Positions 36,092 through 45,843 are shown, numbered from the stretch's first letter. The stretch: 64,000 nt of DNA from Paenibacillus marchantiae (GCF_028771845.1 NZ_CP118270.1:1612001-1676000); one strand, 5' to 3'. The notes: a model not told the origin generated them from the sequence alone. Numbers and translations are program-made.

Positions 36092-37222
36092 ATGTGGATC
36101 ATAACTACCCATAAGATTGCCCATGACACCATGGCAACTGAAATTATCTCGCATTATTCCATAGAAAAGCCTGCAATTTCCTTTATCCGACATAATGAAA
36201 ATCTAACGTATCAGGTGGTTGATGAATCAACCGGAGAGAAGTACCTATTGCGTATACATAAAGCCGCTTTTGCAAGCATGACGGGCATCCAGCATACACG
36301 ACCTGCACTTGAAGCAGAGATGAATCTACTTTATGAATTACGGGCTGCCAGACCATTGCGGGTGCAGACTCCTGTACGCAATACATCGGATGAGTGGGTC
36401 ACCGTCTGGTTGGACGAAGCAGGAGAAGAGATCTGTTGTACTGTTCTGGAATGGATTGAGGGCAGGGATATTAAGCAGGGAGAACGTCTGACAACAGCGC
36501 AGATTCATGATTTGGGCGTACAGTTGCAGACGTTGCACCAATATGGACGACGACCAACGGGAGCTCCTGAGCCTCAGGTGGGTTCACTGAAGTCTGAAAG
36601 CGGGCAGCAGACGAATGACCGTGAACAGCACGCTGATAAGGCGATCATCTCAGATATATATAACGATAGCCCTGCCTTAGAGCAAATGGGAGTAAGACCA
36701 GCCTATGGCTCGATCAAAGAGAATCTGGTCATGTTGGAGCAATTGGAGGAAGGCGTTAGACGTGGTATCTTTACTCCTGAAGATTTCGATCTGATTCGTG
36801 AGACGTTTGAGAACATTAACGGGCAACTCGAAACGTATCCGCAGAATGCCGAGACATGGGGAGTGATACACGGAGATATTACCCGCGGTAATCTGCTAGT
36901 GACGGATCAGGGTATATCTATGATTGATTTTTGTTTATACGGTTATGGCTACTATCTCTTTGATGCCGGAGGTGCGGCTACGATTTTCAATCGGGAGGAA
37001 CGGGATGTCTTCCTATCGGGATATACGGAGCAGACAGGACCACTGACGAAACGTGATATTCGGTTAATGGAAGGATTCATGCTGATCTTTACGTTCGGCT
37101 ATTTTGCATTTCAGATGGAGAATGAGTCCAGGTACGAATGGATGAAAGAGCGGATGCCTCTTATATGCAGCAAATTTTGTAGACCATATCTGCAGAACGA
37201 GAGTATTTTCTATGAGTTATAA
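36092..37222 (+). CDS. Aminoglycoside-phosphotransferase-fold kinase (APH family)
   Basis: 376 residues. Kinase-like: nucleotide-binding YLLRIHKAAF, then catalytic loop VIHGDITRGNLL (Asp and Asn kept) and SMIDFCLYGYGYYLFD as the DFG-like metal motif. Family includes antibiotic kinases, homoserine and choline kinases and spore-coat kinases; the substrate is unknown. A run of about 40 residues near 160-200 is hydrophilic and probably an insert. The ATG at 36092 touches the GAAGGAG; an ATG at 36131 is possible, so the start is uncertain. Confidence 0.82.
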   Translation: MWIITTHKIAHDTMATEIISHYSIEKPAISFIRHNENLTYQVVDESTGEKYLLRIHKAAFASMTGIQHTRPALEAEMNLLYELRAARPLRVQTPVRNTSDEWVTVWLDEAGEEICCTVLEWIEGRDIKQGERLTTAQIHDLGVQLQTLHQYGRRPTGAPEPQVGSLKSESGQQTNDREQHADKAIISDIYNDSPALEQMGVRPAYGSIKENLVMLEQLEEGVRRGIFTPEDFDLIRETFENINGQLETYPQNAETWGVIHGDITRGNLLVTDQGISMIDFCLYGYGYYLFDAGGAATIFNREERDVFLSGYTEQTGPLTKRDIRLMEGFMLIFTFGYFAFQMENESRYEWMKERMPLICSKFCRPYLQNESIFYEL

Positions 37223-37251
37223 TTTGTGATTTCTAGTGGGTGGGTAGCGCT

Positions 37252-38529
37252 ATGAAGAACATTCGTGCAAAGAGAGTTGCATCGAAGAGGCAGTCTGGTG
37301 GCTGGAAGCATGTCGGATTGCTACTTAGCGGAGTGGGCATATCCAATCTGGGTGATTTCATATATATTGTGGCGATTAACCTGATGGTATTGAATATGAC
37401 ACAGTCTCCAGCGGCAGTCGCAGGGTTGTGGATTATCTCGCCGATTGCTTCGGTGTGCACTAAGTTTTGGTCAGGCAGCCTGATTGATCGTTATGATCAG
37501 CGACAGCTGATGATTGGTGCTGATATGCTACGGGCATTGTTGGTGGCGGCGCTCCCACTGATGTCCAGCCTATGGATGATGTACGCAGTGATGTTTCTGA
37601 TCAGCATGTCTTCATCTATATTTGTCCCTTCCTCTCAGGTATACATTACCCGATTGGTACCTGCTGAACGGCGCAAGCGCTTCAATTCCCTACAAGCCCT
37701 GATCAGCTCAGGGGCATTCATTACCGGCCCAGCAGTTGCAGGAGTGATGCTAATTTATTTATCTCCGGCGGCAGCCATTTATGCCAATGCGGTTTCCTTT
37801 GCTGCTTCTGCGTTGATTCTAATGTTTCTTCCCAAACTGGGCATTGGAGAACAGAATATAGGGACGGGAAGCAGACTGACACCTCGGATGATTGCCCAGG
37901 ATTGGAGAGCTGTACTGAGCTTCAGCCGAAAGTCGGGCTACGTGGTCGGTATATATGCCCTGTTCCAGATTATTCTGGTGGTCGGCATGTCGCTGGATGC
38001 TCAGGAAGTGGTGTTTATCCGTCAGGTGATGAACCTGCCTGAATCACAGTACGGAGCATTAATGAGTATCACCGGAATCGGTTATTTGGCAGGTTCCATG
38101 CTGGTTTGGATGTTCGCCAAACATTTGCCGATCCGTCACATGATGGGTGGCGGTGTACTTCTGGTTGCGCTGGGTTATTTTCTGTTCGCCCGTTCATTCT
38201 CGTTTGAGCTGGCGGCTGTTGCCTTTATTTTGCTCGGTCTGTGCTCCGCACTGGCGAATACGGGCCTGGTTACCTTTTATCAAAATAATATCCCTGTCGA
38301 TCTGATGGGGCGAATGAGCAGTGTACTTGGACTAGTGTTAAGTATGCTACAGGTGGCTTCCATTTTGATTGCAGGCGTAGTGGCCGAGCAGTTGTCACTT
38401 CGTATGGTATATACAGTTGTATCCGGGGTTATGCTGCTGGCTGCGTTGGGATTGTGGGTGACGAGTATGCTTCCTTCCCGAAGCAGGTATTACGATGAAC
38501 CATCGAAGCCCAAGGCGATGGTGGGGTGA
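37252..38529 (+). CDS. MFS efflux transporter
   Basis: 425 residues from the ATG at 37252, about twelve helices. FVPSSQVYITRLVPAERRKR and ALISSGAFITGPAVAGVML match the MFS_3/enterobactin-exporter-like group of drug or metabolite exporters. Ribosome binding site is weak (GGTGGGTAG). It lies 29 bases after the kinase gene; the pair could be a resistance or modification/export unit, which is speculation. Confidence 0.82.
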   Translation: MKNIRAKRVASKRQSGGWKHVGLLLSGVGISNLGDFIYIVAINLMVLNMTQSPAAVAGLWIISPIASVCTKFWSGSLIDRYDQRQLMIGADMLRALLVAALPLMSSLWMMYAVMFLISMSSSIFVPSSQVYITRLVPAERRKRFNSLQALISSGAFITGPAVAGVMLIYLSPAAAIYANAVSFAASALILMFLPKLGIGEQNIGTGSRLTPRMIAQDWRAVLSFSRKSGYVVGIYALFQIILVVGMSLDAQEVVFIRQVMNLPESQYGALMSITGIGYLAGSMLVWMFAKHLPIRHMMGGGVLLVALGYFLFARSFSFELAAVAFILLGLCSALANTGLVTFYQNNIPVDLMGRMSSVLGLVLSMLQVASILIAGVVAEQLSLRMVYTVVSGVMLLAALGLWVTSMLPSRSRYYDEPSKPKAMVG

Positions 38530-38769
38530 CAGGCAGAAATACGGCAATTCTAGTACAGAATAAAGGTTGCCTGAATACCCGAACCGTTCTGTGGAACATA
38601 ACATAAATAGTATTAAACACTGATAGTCACTAATAGAAAATGAACAATGTATACGCTTTCGAGATGAAACGCATTAACACATTCATGTGATGAAAGTTTA
38701 CAGTTCGTTAATTTATTTAGTGTATAAAATGGAAAAAAGCAAATATTCACAAAGAAATCGTTAAGTTTG

Positions 38770-38798
38770 TTGACACTGATCTTCCGGTCGATTAATCT
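38770..38798 (+). promoter_or_regulatory. Sigma-A promoter of the glycine riboswitch-sdaAB transcript
   Basis: TTGACA, 17-base spacer, TAATCT. It lies about 70 bases before the first aptamer. The preceding 240 bases after the MFS gene show nothing recognisable. Confidence 0.75.
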
Positions 38799-38869
38799 TA
38801 ATGAGAAAGTATTAAAAACTTCAATTATCGTTCTGTTACAAGATCAGAATGGTTCCATACAGCGAATGA

Positions 38870-39130
38870 TAGCGAGCGGGAGAGACCTGGGCATGTCGAG
38901 TAAAATGGCAGCTGTCGGGCACCGAAGGAGCAAGCTGCTACGCACCCGGCGCAGTGGTTAATCTCTCAGGTAAATGTACCATCGTTGGACGCAACTCTGG
39001 AGAGTGCGCGAAACTGCGCCACCCAAGGGGTATATGGTCAAGCAGCACGGTGTGCAGGGTGACATCACCTGTGAATACAGGGATTGCATCAATCCGCCGC
39101 GCTGCTTATCATGAAACTCTCAGGTATCGA
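38870..39130 (+). promoter_or_regulatory. Tandem glycine riboswitch (two aptamers)
   Basis: Aptamer 1 (about 38870-38975): AGCGGGAGAGACC, CACCGAAGGAGCAAGC, TAATCTCTCAGGTA. Aptamer 2 (about 38988-39130): GGACGCAACTCTGGAGAG, CACCCAAGGGGTA, AAACTCTCAGGTATCGAGGAC. Both carry the conserved glycine-aptamer blocks, and the order and short linker fit the cooperative tandem form. Terminator and sdaAB follow, so glycine likely turns expression on. Confidence 0.92.
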
Positions 39131-39170
39131 GGACAGAGAGAGGGCCTAGGGCCTTCTTCTGTCCTTTTTT
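39131..39170 (+). terminator. Expression-platform terminator of the glycine riboswitch
   Basis: GGACAGAGAGAGGGC pairs with GCCTTCTTCTGTCC around TAGG, then TTTTTT. The 5' arm overlaps the end of aptamer 2, so glycine binding could block it. Confidence 0.85.
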
Positions 39171-39249
39171 GATGTCATCATTCAGTAATAAAGGAACATT
39201 ATGGGTGTACGTCTGGATGAAAATGACGATTATAAATGGAGGGTTTGCG

Positions 39250-39939
39250 ATGCGTTTTAAAGACGTTTTTTCAATTATTGGTCCGTCCATGACAGGTCCA
39301 TCAAGTTCACATACGGCTGGAGCGGCAAGATTGGGGCGAATTGCCCGTCAGTGGCTGGGGTGCACGCCTGAACGCGCTCGATTAACACTGTATGGCTCGT
39401 TCGCCGATACGTATCAGGGGCATGGTACGGATCTTGCGTTAATCGGTGGCCTGCTTGATTATGTGACGGATGATCCACGTATACCGGATGCAGAACAATA
39501 TGCAGAGGAAGTGGGTATGGAGGTAGAGTTTTTTACAAGCGGCCTGCCTGCTCCTCATCCGAATACGGTCAAGATTGAACTGTGGCATGGAGACCGTCAA
39601 TGCTCACTAATTGGTGCTTCCATTGGCGGAGGTAGTGTATCGGTGCATGCATTGAATGATTTTCGTGTACAGATCAGCGGAGAGTTTCCCACACTTGTAC
39701 TGCGCCATTCGGACAAAGCAGGAGTGCTCGCTTCCGTAACCTCCACCATCAGTTCGTCTGGGGTGAACATCGGGTACATGCAAGTGGATCGGAAAGCCCG
39801 GGATGGTGAAGCATTAACAGCGATGGAGATGGATGGTGTGCCGAATCCTGAGATGTTGAACCGTCTGCGGTCACTGGATCATATGCTCGACATTCGCGTG
39901 ATTGATTTGAAGAGAGGGGTCGAGCCTGATGCGGTTTAA
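39250..39939 (+). CDS. sdaAB: L-serine dehydratase beta subunit
   Basis: 229 residues from the ATG at 39250 after GGAGGGTTTGCG; an upstream in-frame ATG lies in the terminator tail. FSIIGPSMTGPSSSHTAGA is the beta-subunit motif, and an ACT domain (LVLRHSDKAGVLASVTS) forms the C-terminus. With SdaAA it deaminates serine to pyruvate. Its end overlaps sdaAA by 11 bases. Confidence 0.94.
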   Translation: MRFKDVFSIIGPSMTGPSSSHTAGAARLGRIARQWLGCTPERARLTLYGSFADTYQGHGTDLALIGGLLDYVTDDPRIPDAEQYAEEVGMEVEFFTSGLPAPHPNTVKIELWHGDRQCSLIGASIGGGSVSVHALNDFRVQISGEFPTLVLRHSDKAGVLASVTSTISSSGVNIGYMQVDRKARDGEALTAMEMDGVPNPEMLNRLRSLDHMLDIRVIDLKRGVEPDAV

Positions 39940-40873
39940 ACATCTACATGAACTGAATACCATCTGTACAGCAGAATCCAAAACCATCGCCGAGCTGATG
40001 ATCGAAGAGCAGGTTCAGGAGACGAATATCCCGGAAGCGGATGTTGTACGGCAGATGTCGGATTACTATCAGGTGATGAAGGAAGCTGTACACAAAGGGC
40101 TGACAGAAGATACGACATCACGCAGCGGTTTGACTGGCGGAGACGGCAAAAAAATGGCTGAGTACATTCGTAAAGGTGAGACTTGTTCTGGAGATGCTTC
40201 TGCACTGGCCATGGCGTATGCCCTTTGTGTATCGGAAGTGAATGCCTCCATGGGCCGGATCGTTGCCACACCAACAGCCGGTTCTTGCGGCATCATTCCG
40301 GGTGTGTTTATAAGCTCCCAAGAGCGTTTTGGCTGGAGTGACGAGCATCTGGTGAACGGTCTGTTCTGTGCGGGAGCGATTGGTTATGTGATTGCCAACA
40401 ATTCATTTATCTCCGGTGCCGAGGGTGGCTGTCAGGCTGAAGTGGGTTCTGCAATCGGTATGGCCGCTGGAGCCATGGTGGAGCTGCGTGGAGGGACGCC
40501 TGAGCAAGTGGTTCATGCGGTTGGCCTCGCGTTAAAAAATACACTAGGCCTTATCTGCGATCCCGTCGCAGGCCTCGTGGAAATTCCGTGCATTGTGCGT
40601 AACGGACTGGGTGCCGTAACTGCGTTGGCTGCGGCCGACATGGCGCTGGCCGGGGTACGAAGTGCCATCCCGTCTGACGAAGTCATTGATGTCATGCTGG
40701 AAGTGGGCAGTGCGATGCCGAGCAGGCACCGTGAAACGGCCCAAGGTGGGCTTGCCCAAACACCGACAGGACGGAAAATGATGGAGAAGCTTGCTAAACC
40801 AAAGGCGAAGCGTGCGGAGCCTGAGATTGAAGCTGAGTCTCCTGCTGAAAATGAACCAGAAGCCAAGGCATAA
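39929..40873 (+). CDS. sdaAA: L-serine dehydratase alpha subunit (iron-sulfur)
   Basis: 314 residues. RSGLTGGDGKKM, TAGSCGIIPG, EGGCQAEVGSAIGMAAGA and the CDPVAGLVEIPC block carry the cysteines for the [4Fe-4S] cluster. The last 30 residues are a Lys/Glu/Ala/Pro-rich tail not needed for the fold. Cytosolic; acts with SdaAB. A terminator follows at 40951. Confidence 0.94.
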   Translation: MRFKHLHELNTICTAESKTIAELMIEEQVQETNIPEADVVRQMSDYYQVMKEAVHKGLTEDTTSRSGLTGGDGKKMAEYIRKGETCSGDASALAMAYALCVSEVNASMGRIVATPTAGSCGIIPGVFISSQERFGWSDEHLVNGLFCAGAIGYVIANNSFISGAEGGCQAEVGSAIGMAAGAMVELRGGTPEQVVHAVGLALKNTLGLICDPVAGLVEIPCIVRNGLGAVTALAAADMALAGVRSAIPSDEVIDVMLEVGSAMPSRHRETAQGGLAQTPTGRKMMEKLAKPKAKRAEPEIEAESPAENEPEAKA

Positions 40874-40950
40874 CATGCATGAACGTACATGAACTGAATT
40901 TAATTCGTGGAGCTTGATCATTAACGGTAATGATCTGCTACCATTATGAT

Positions 40951-41000
40951 AAAAAAGCCGATACGAATTCTTCCTGGTGAAGAAGCGTATCGGCTTTTTT
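40951..41000. terminator. Bidirectional intrinsic terminator
   Basis: AAAAAAGCCGATACG and CGTATCGGCTTTTTT around a 20-base loop that pairs further (TTCTTC/GAAGAA). Confidence 0.92.
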
Positions 41001-41030
41001 GTTGTTCCAACAAAGAAAAATAAAAAGGTA

Positions 41031-41088
41031 TTGACGTTTATATATCGTTTAGATATATTATTTATTGTCATATATCAACACGATATAT
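41031..41088 (+). promoter_or_regulatory. Promoter with two identical palindromic operators (PadR candidate)
   Basis: TTGACG at 41031, 17-base spacer, TATATT at 41054. Two palindromes ATATATC-N5-GATATAT sit at 41040-41058 (covering the spacer and -10) and at 41070-41088 (at or after the start site), centres 30 bp apart. The PadR gene two steps downstream is the natural regulator. Confidence 0.75.
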
Positions 41089-41129
41089 AAGATCGAGAAT
41101 GAGTTATACAAATTAAGGAGATGGATAAC

Positions 41130-42347
41130 ATGAAAAGTGTTTTTCAAACGAGTCTTCTGTTTTTGAAAAATGGAGCTACAGTAGTCGGGTTAATTACAGC
41201 AGTACTGTTCCAGGTTTTTTTTAATACCATTTGGCTTAGTGGATATGATCAGGTAAATGCACGGATGAATCAGCTTGCTGTGACCATCGTAAATGAAGAT
41301 GGGGCTGCGGCTGAGCCTGTGGCAAAGTCTCTTGCAGAGGGGCTTCATTTCGCGATTAAACCTTCGGCAACTATGGAAGAAGCCAGACAGATGTTAACGG
41401 ACCGGGATGTATACATGATTATCGAGATTCCATCCGGTTTCATGCAGCAGGCGGGAGACTTGTCGGGCCCGGTGGCAGTGAAGTATGTAATGAATGAATC
41501 CAATGTGGCTACCGTAAAAAGTGTGATGCAGACCGTATCCGCACAAGTTACAGCGACGTTGAACCGTGAAGTACAGCAAAATAGCATTCGGGGAGTGCTG
41601 AATCAATCAGGTATGGCTGACGATCAGGCGAATGCGATGGCAGCGGGGTTATCTTCCCGTGTGGAGGCAGAAGTGGAACGGCTGAATCCAGTTCATAACT
41701 TTGCTTTTTCCATGGTACCAATGTTGATTGTGACGGCTACCTTTACAGGTGCAATGCTTCTTGGCATGAATCTGCAAAAGGTTTCTGGTGAACTCAGTAG
41801 CAGGGCAGGAAAATGGGAACGCTTTTGGGCGCGCAATATCATCAATGTTGGTGCTGCATTTATCGTATCGCTCGTTGGAGCAGGGATGATGCATGTTATG
41901 GGTGTATCATCAGCAGATGGATGGTGGATGTTATGGCTATTTCAGTTGTTGATTACTTTATCTTTTCTATTCGTGGCGCAATTGAGCTTGCTGCTGCTTG
42001 GAAATGCTGGAGCATGGTTAAACAGTGCCTTGTTGCCTCTGCTGATGTTGTCATCAGGCGCAACCATTCCGCGCGATGTCATGCCTGACTTCTATCAACA
42101 GATCGGTCATTATCTGCCGGCAACCTACGCGGTGGAGGGTATGATGAATCTGGTGCTTGGCGGAGATGGAATTAGTCATGATGTTCTGCTTCTGGTAGTG
42201 ATTGGAGCGGCGACGTTGGTTTTGGGAGCGGTGTGCACATGGATCAAACGCTCAGGTCCTGCACAATCCGGCATACCTTTGGAGTCCAAGACTGCTGCGA
42301 CACCTGTCGCTCTGACTGGAAACCTGCCTTCACCTGATCGTGGATAA
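41130..42347 (+). CDS. ABC-2-type/YhgE-Pip-like membrane protein
   Basis: 405 residues from the ATG at 41130 (AAGGAG nine bases upstream). TM1 near 15-35, a large extracellular domain (about 40-185), then five helices clustered in the C-terminal half, the ABC-2 membrane layout. GATIPRDVMPDFYQQIGHYLPATYAVEG is split here as SSGATIPRDVMP and LPATYAVEGM, typical of the YhgE/Pip group. No ATPase gene is adjacent, so it may work without one or with a remote one. Substrate unknown; PadR control suggests a stress-induced exporter. Confidence 0.82.
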   Translation: MKSVFQTSLLFLKNGATVVGLITAVLFQVFFNTIWLSGYDQVNARMNQLAVTIVNEDGAAAEPVAKSLAEGLHFAIKPSATMEEARQMLTDRDVYMIIEIPSGFMQQAGDLSGPVAVKYVMNESNVATVKSVMQTVSAQVTATLNREVQQNSIRGVLNQSGMADDQANAMAAGLSSRVEAEVERLNPVHNFAFSMVPMLIVTATFTGAMLLGMNLQKVSGELSSRAGKWERFWARNIINVGAAFIVSLVGAGMMHVMGVSSADGWWMLWLFQLLITLSFLFVAQLSLLLLGNAGAWLNSALLPLLMLSSGATIPRDVMPDFYQQIGHYLPATYAVEGMMNLVLGGDGISHDVLLLVVIGAATLVLGAVCTWIKRSGPAQSGIPLESKTAATPVALTGNLPSPDRG

Positions 42348-42465
42348 TATGGATAACGATAAGCCCCCTTTTGCCGGATAAGCCAATCCGTGAACGTCTG
42401 ATGATGTTGAACGTATAAGGGAGGATGTGATACGTTAAGAGCAATTGGAAAGGAGCGGTACACCG

Positions 42466-42978
42466 ATGAACACGCAGCATGTCATCCTCGGAATACTGCA
42501 CAATCAGCCATGTTCCGGATATGAGATCAAGCAGTACTTTGAACAATATTTTTCATTTTTCTTCGATGCCAGTTTTGGCACCATTTATCCCACACTTGCG
42601 AAGATGGAAAAGTCAGGGTTGTTAACCAAGGAATCCGTTAGACAAGAAGGGAAACCTGACAAAAATGTGTATACCTTAACACCGGAAGGGTCTGCGGAGT
42701 TCAATACCTATTTGATGAGTCCCCTGGAAGCAGAGGTGTTCCGTTCTGATTTTCTGATGCGTCTGTATTTCGGAGAGCTGGCGGATGAAGATACTGTCGC
42801 AGGGTGGGTCCGGTCGGAGCTGAATCGTAAAGAGTTGCTGTATGCCGAGCTGCAGCGCCAGATGAAGCAATTTGGCGAACAGATCTCACCTGCACAGCGT
42901 TTGTGTATGCAAGTGGGGCTTGTGCAATATGAGGCTACCATCCGATTGCTCAAGGAACAGCTGACCGCGCCTCAGTAG
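42466..42978 (+). CDS. PadR-family transcriptional regulator
   Basis: 170 residues from the ATG at 42466 after AAAGGAGCGG. Winged helix at the N-terminus (ILGILHNQPCSGYEIKQYF, TIYPTLAKMEKSGLL) and a helical C-terminal dimerisation domain with coiled-coil residues, i.e. the larger PadR type (Vir_act_alpha_C). Likely represses the upstream membrane protein gene through the paired palindromes at 41040 and 41070 and is released by a small molecule. Confidence 0.9.
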   Translation: MNTQHVILGILHNQPCSGYEIKQYFEQYFSFFFDASFGTIYPTLAKMEKSGLLTKESVRQEGKPDKNVYTLTPEGSAEFNTYLMSPLEAEVFRSDFLMRLYFGELADEDTVAGWVRSELNRKELLYAELQRQMKQFGEQISPAQRLCMQVGLVQYEATIRLLKEQLTAPQ

Positions 42979-43032
42979 CTTTCTATAGTATCCGTGTCAC
43001 TAAATCAATTGACGATCCATCCATAACGCAGA

Positions 43033-43070
43033 AAGCGCTCTACAGATCAGTAACAGGTCTGTGAGCGCTT
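43033..43070 (+). terminator. Stem-loop after the PadR gene
   Basis: AAGCGCTC pairs with GAGCGCTT, inner ACAGA/TCTGT. No clear T run; likely terminator. Confidence 0.5.
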
Positions 43071-43125
43071 ATCCGGCGTTGCTTTCAATGCGTTGGAATT
43101 GCAAGGATACAACAATATGAAAAAG

Positions 43126-44880
43126 CTACGCGATATCTGTACTTAGTACAGCATATCCATATGCTGGCAGCTCAACGGCCAGAATTCCCTCTTCCTTGGC
43201 TGTACGATAATTCTCGCCAAATAACTCCGTCCATTCCCCGGCACCCGCTTCGAGCTCCACGATAGCTGTTTCTTCCGAACGATTGAAAAGGATCAGAATG
43301 CGCTCCTCCTCATCCTGTCGTTCCATCACAAGCTGGCTTCCGCCTTCACGGGCCTGCAGGAATCGAATGCTGCCTTCTGCACGCAGGGCAGGATGGGCAT
43401 GGCGAAGTGCGATTAGCTTCTGATAAAAGGTGAACAGCTCGCGATCCTGCTTCGTCTCATCCCACTCCATACATTTCCGACAGCCGGGATCATGATCGCC
43501 GTCCAGCCCAATCTCATCCCCGTAATAGATGCACGGGGCACCCATATAGCTGAATTGGAACAACGCGGCCAGTTTCATCTTCCGCTGGTCACCCTCACAT
43601 AAGGTGAGCAGCCGTGGTGTATCGTGGCTATCAAGCAGATTGAACGCCACTTCGCTGGCTTGCAGCGCATAGCGGGACAGTTGTCGACCGATCGAGTTCG
43701 CGAACTGTTCGGCGTGCATGGCATCTTTTACAAAAAAACGATTTACGGCTTCCGTAAATGGATAGTTCATCGAGGCATCGAACTGATCACCTTGCAGCCA
43801 GGAGGAGGACTCATTCCATACCTCACCCAGGATATAGGCATCCGGATTCGCAGCCTTCACTACACGGCGGAAGTCGCGCCAGAACGCATTATCCACTTCA
43901 TCCGCGACATCCAGCCGCCAGCCGTCGGTGCCCACTTCCTTGATCCAGTATTCGGCGACCTCCAGCAAATACGCCTTCACCTCGGGATTTTCCGTGTTAA
44001 GCTTCGGCATGTGGGCTTCGAATCCGAATGTTTCATACGTAGGAATGCCATCCTTCACGTCCAGCGGGAATTCATGCACATGGAACCAGTCCTTATATTT
44101 GGACTTCTCCCCGTTCTTCTGCACATCCACAAACGGCGCAAACGTCTTCCCAGAATGATTGAACACCGCATCCAATAGCACCCGGATTCCGCGTGCATGG
44201 CACAGCTCAACAAGCCGTTTGGCTGTATCTGCATCACCAAAATGCCGATCTACTCGCAAATAATCTTCGGTATCGTATTTGTGATTGGTCGTTGCCTCGA
44301 AGATTGGTGTGAAATAAATGGCGTTAATGCCCAACTCTTCAAGGTAATCCAGATGGTCGATGACGCCCTGGAGATCACCGCCGAAGAAGTTAAACGGGGT
44401 CGGCTCACCACCCCAGGGTTCCACTTTTTCTGGATCAAGGTTCGGGTTGCCATTTGCGAATCGTTCAGGGAAGATCTGATAGAAGATCGCATCCTTCACC
44501 CATGCAGGCGGTGTAAATACAGCTCCGGGATGGATGTACGGAAACTGGAACATGTGACCAGGATCGTCGGGTTCATGCGTTTGGAAATCCGTTTCGGTCA
44601 TCCAGATCTGTTCTGTGCCACTTTTCAGCAGGAAGGAATACTTCAGTCGATGATATGGAGGCTTTACTTGTCCCTCATAATAATCGAACATGGAATCGGA
44701 TGTATATTTGGTTAAAGGAACCAGCTCTTTGGTGCGATCCCAGGCGTATTTGTCCCCAGTCAGGGCATGTACCTCGGTGAGATCATTCTTTTTGGCACGC
44801 AGACGCAGACGAATGGTATCCTTATCATAGGCATAGGCCCAGTTCCGTTTTGGTTGATGATAGATGGCTTCCAGCAGCAT
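43126..44880 (-). CDS. GH13 alpha-glycosidase (neopullulanase/cyclomaltodextrinase type)
   Basis: 584 residues, normal for GH13_20. An N-terminal beta-sandwich (about 1-115) precedes the TIM barrel: DAVFNHSG, nucleophile Asp in GWRLDVADEVD (near 325), acid Glu in LGEVWNE (near 355) and Asp in LLDSHDTPRLL (near 420). No signal peptide, so cytosolic, degrading imported maltodextrin or cyclodextrin. GGGAGGAG precedes the ATG. No transporter genes nearby. Confidence 0.93.
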   Translation of the reverse strand: MLLEAIYHQPKRNWAYAYDKDTIRLRLRAKKNDLTEVHALTGDKYAWDRTKELVPLTKYTSDSMFDYYEGQVKPPYHRLKYSFLLKSGTEQIWMTETDFQTHEPDDPGHMFQFPYIHPGAVFTPPAWVKDAIFYQIFPERFANGNPNLDPEKVEPWGGEPTPFNFFGGDLQGVIDHLDYLEELGINAIYFTPIFEATTNHKYDTEDYLRVDRHFGDADTAKRLVELCHARGIRVLLDAVFNHSGKTFAPFVDVQKNGEKSKYKDWFHVHEFPLDVKDGIPTYETFGFEAHMPKLNTENPEVKAYLLEVAEYWIKEVGTDGWRLDVADEVDNAFWRDFRRVVKAANPDAYILGEVWNESSSWLQGDQFDASMNYPFTEAVNRFFVKDAMHAEQFANSIGRQLSRYALQASEVAFNLLDSHDTPRLLTLCEGDQRKMKLAALFQFSYMGAPCIYYGDEIGLDGDHDPGCRKCMEWDETKQDRELFTFYQKLIALRHAHPALRAEGSIRFLQAREGGSQLVMERQDEEERILILFNRSEETAIVELEAGAGEWTELFGENYRTAKEEGILAVELPAYGYAVLSTDIA

Positions 44881-45159
44881 GTTGAATCTCCTCCCGTCGT
44901 ATACACACGTAGTATGTGAGCAAGTAGCTGCATTCGATGCAAATCAATCTCGGGATGAATGCCACATGCTTATGTTGTTGAATCAACCTCTCAATCTCTG
45001 CATGAATTATGCGAAGCGGATGATTAAGGTATAATTTAAAATAAAAGGATATCCATGGTCGTGTGATCATCATTCGTACATTTTATATAAACAAAATACT
45101 TCATTATGTTTCAAATATATAATTAACCCAAAGGGTGCAGAAAGGAAACGAATACGCGC

Positions 45160-45843
45160 ATGAAAACGAAACTGTTATACATTGAAGACGATACGGAAAT
45201 TGCCACATGGGTTAGGGCCGACTTGGAGGAGCGTGGATATGAGGTGGTATGGCTCGGAAGTGGTGAAGGTGCGGCTGAAGCTGCCGGGGGCTGCTCGTTG
45301 GTTATTCTGGATGTCATGCTGCCGGGACTGGATGGATTTACGGTAGGACAGCGACTCAAAAAGGAACATCCTGAAGTGCCCATTGTCATGCTCTCGGCTA
45401 GAACGTCCATTGACGATAAGCTGCATGGGCTTGATTTTGCCGATGATTATGTAACCAAGCCATTCCATCCCGATGAACTTGCCGCACGGATTGAGGTCCA
45501 GCTTCGGAAGGCAGGGACAGCGATCTCGGCCGATACCGTGGTAAAACTGGACCACTTGTCCATCTACGAGAAGGATCACCGGATCGTGAATGAGGAGACA
45601 GAGGAAGAAATTATTTTATCGGGCAAACAGTTTCATATCTTCGCCTACCTGCTCAGGCATATGGGCATGATTCGAACCAAGGAACAGATCTACGAAGCCG
45701 TTTGGAACGAGTCTTATCTGGACGGGGACAAGACATTAATGGTACATATCCGGCATCTGCGCGAGAAGCTGGAGCGTGATCCGGCGAACCCAACCATCAT
45801 TCAAACCGTTCGTGGTGTTGGGTATCGTGTGAAGAAGCCATGA
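45160..45843 (+). CDS. OmpR-family response regulator
   Basis: 227 residues. Receiver with D10/D11, D51 in LVILDVMLPG and Lys in DDYVTKPFHP; winged helix at the C-terminus ending TVRGVGYRVKKP. Controls genes with the kinase it overlaps (ATGA). The ABC exporter genes start 60 bases after the kinase, an arrangement typical of peptide-antibiotic sensing and resistance modules. Confidence 0.93.
   Translation: MKTKLLYIEDDTEIATWVRADLEERGYEVVWLGSGEGAAEAAGGCSLVILDVMLPGLDGFTVGQRLKKEHPEVPIVMLSARTSIDDKLHGLDFADDYVTKPFHPDELAARIEVQLRKAGTAISADTVVKLDHLSIYEKDHRIVNEETEEEIILSGKQFHIFAYLLRHMGMIRTKEQIYEAVWNESYLDGDKTLMVHIRHLREKLERDPANPTIIQTVRGVGYRVKKP

Noticed and set aside
36092..38529. Kinase and MFS pair as an antibiotic resistance cassette
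   Set aside because: APH-fold proteins are functionally broad and there is no further support such as a regulator or resistance-specific motif.
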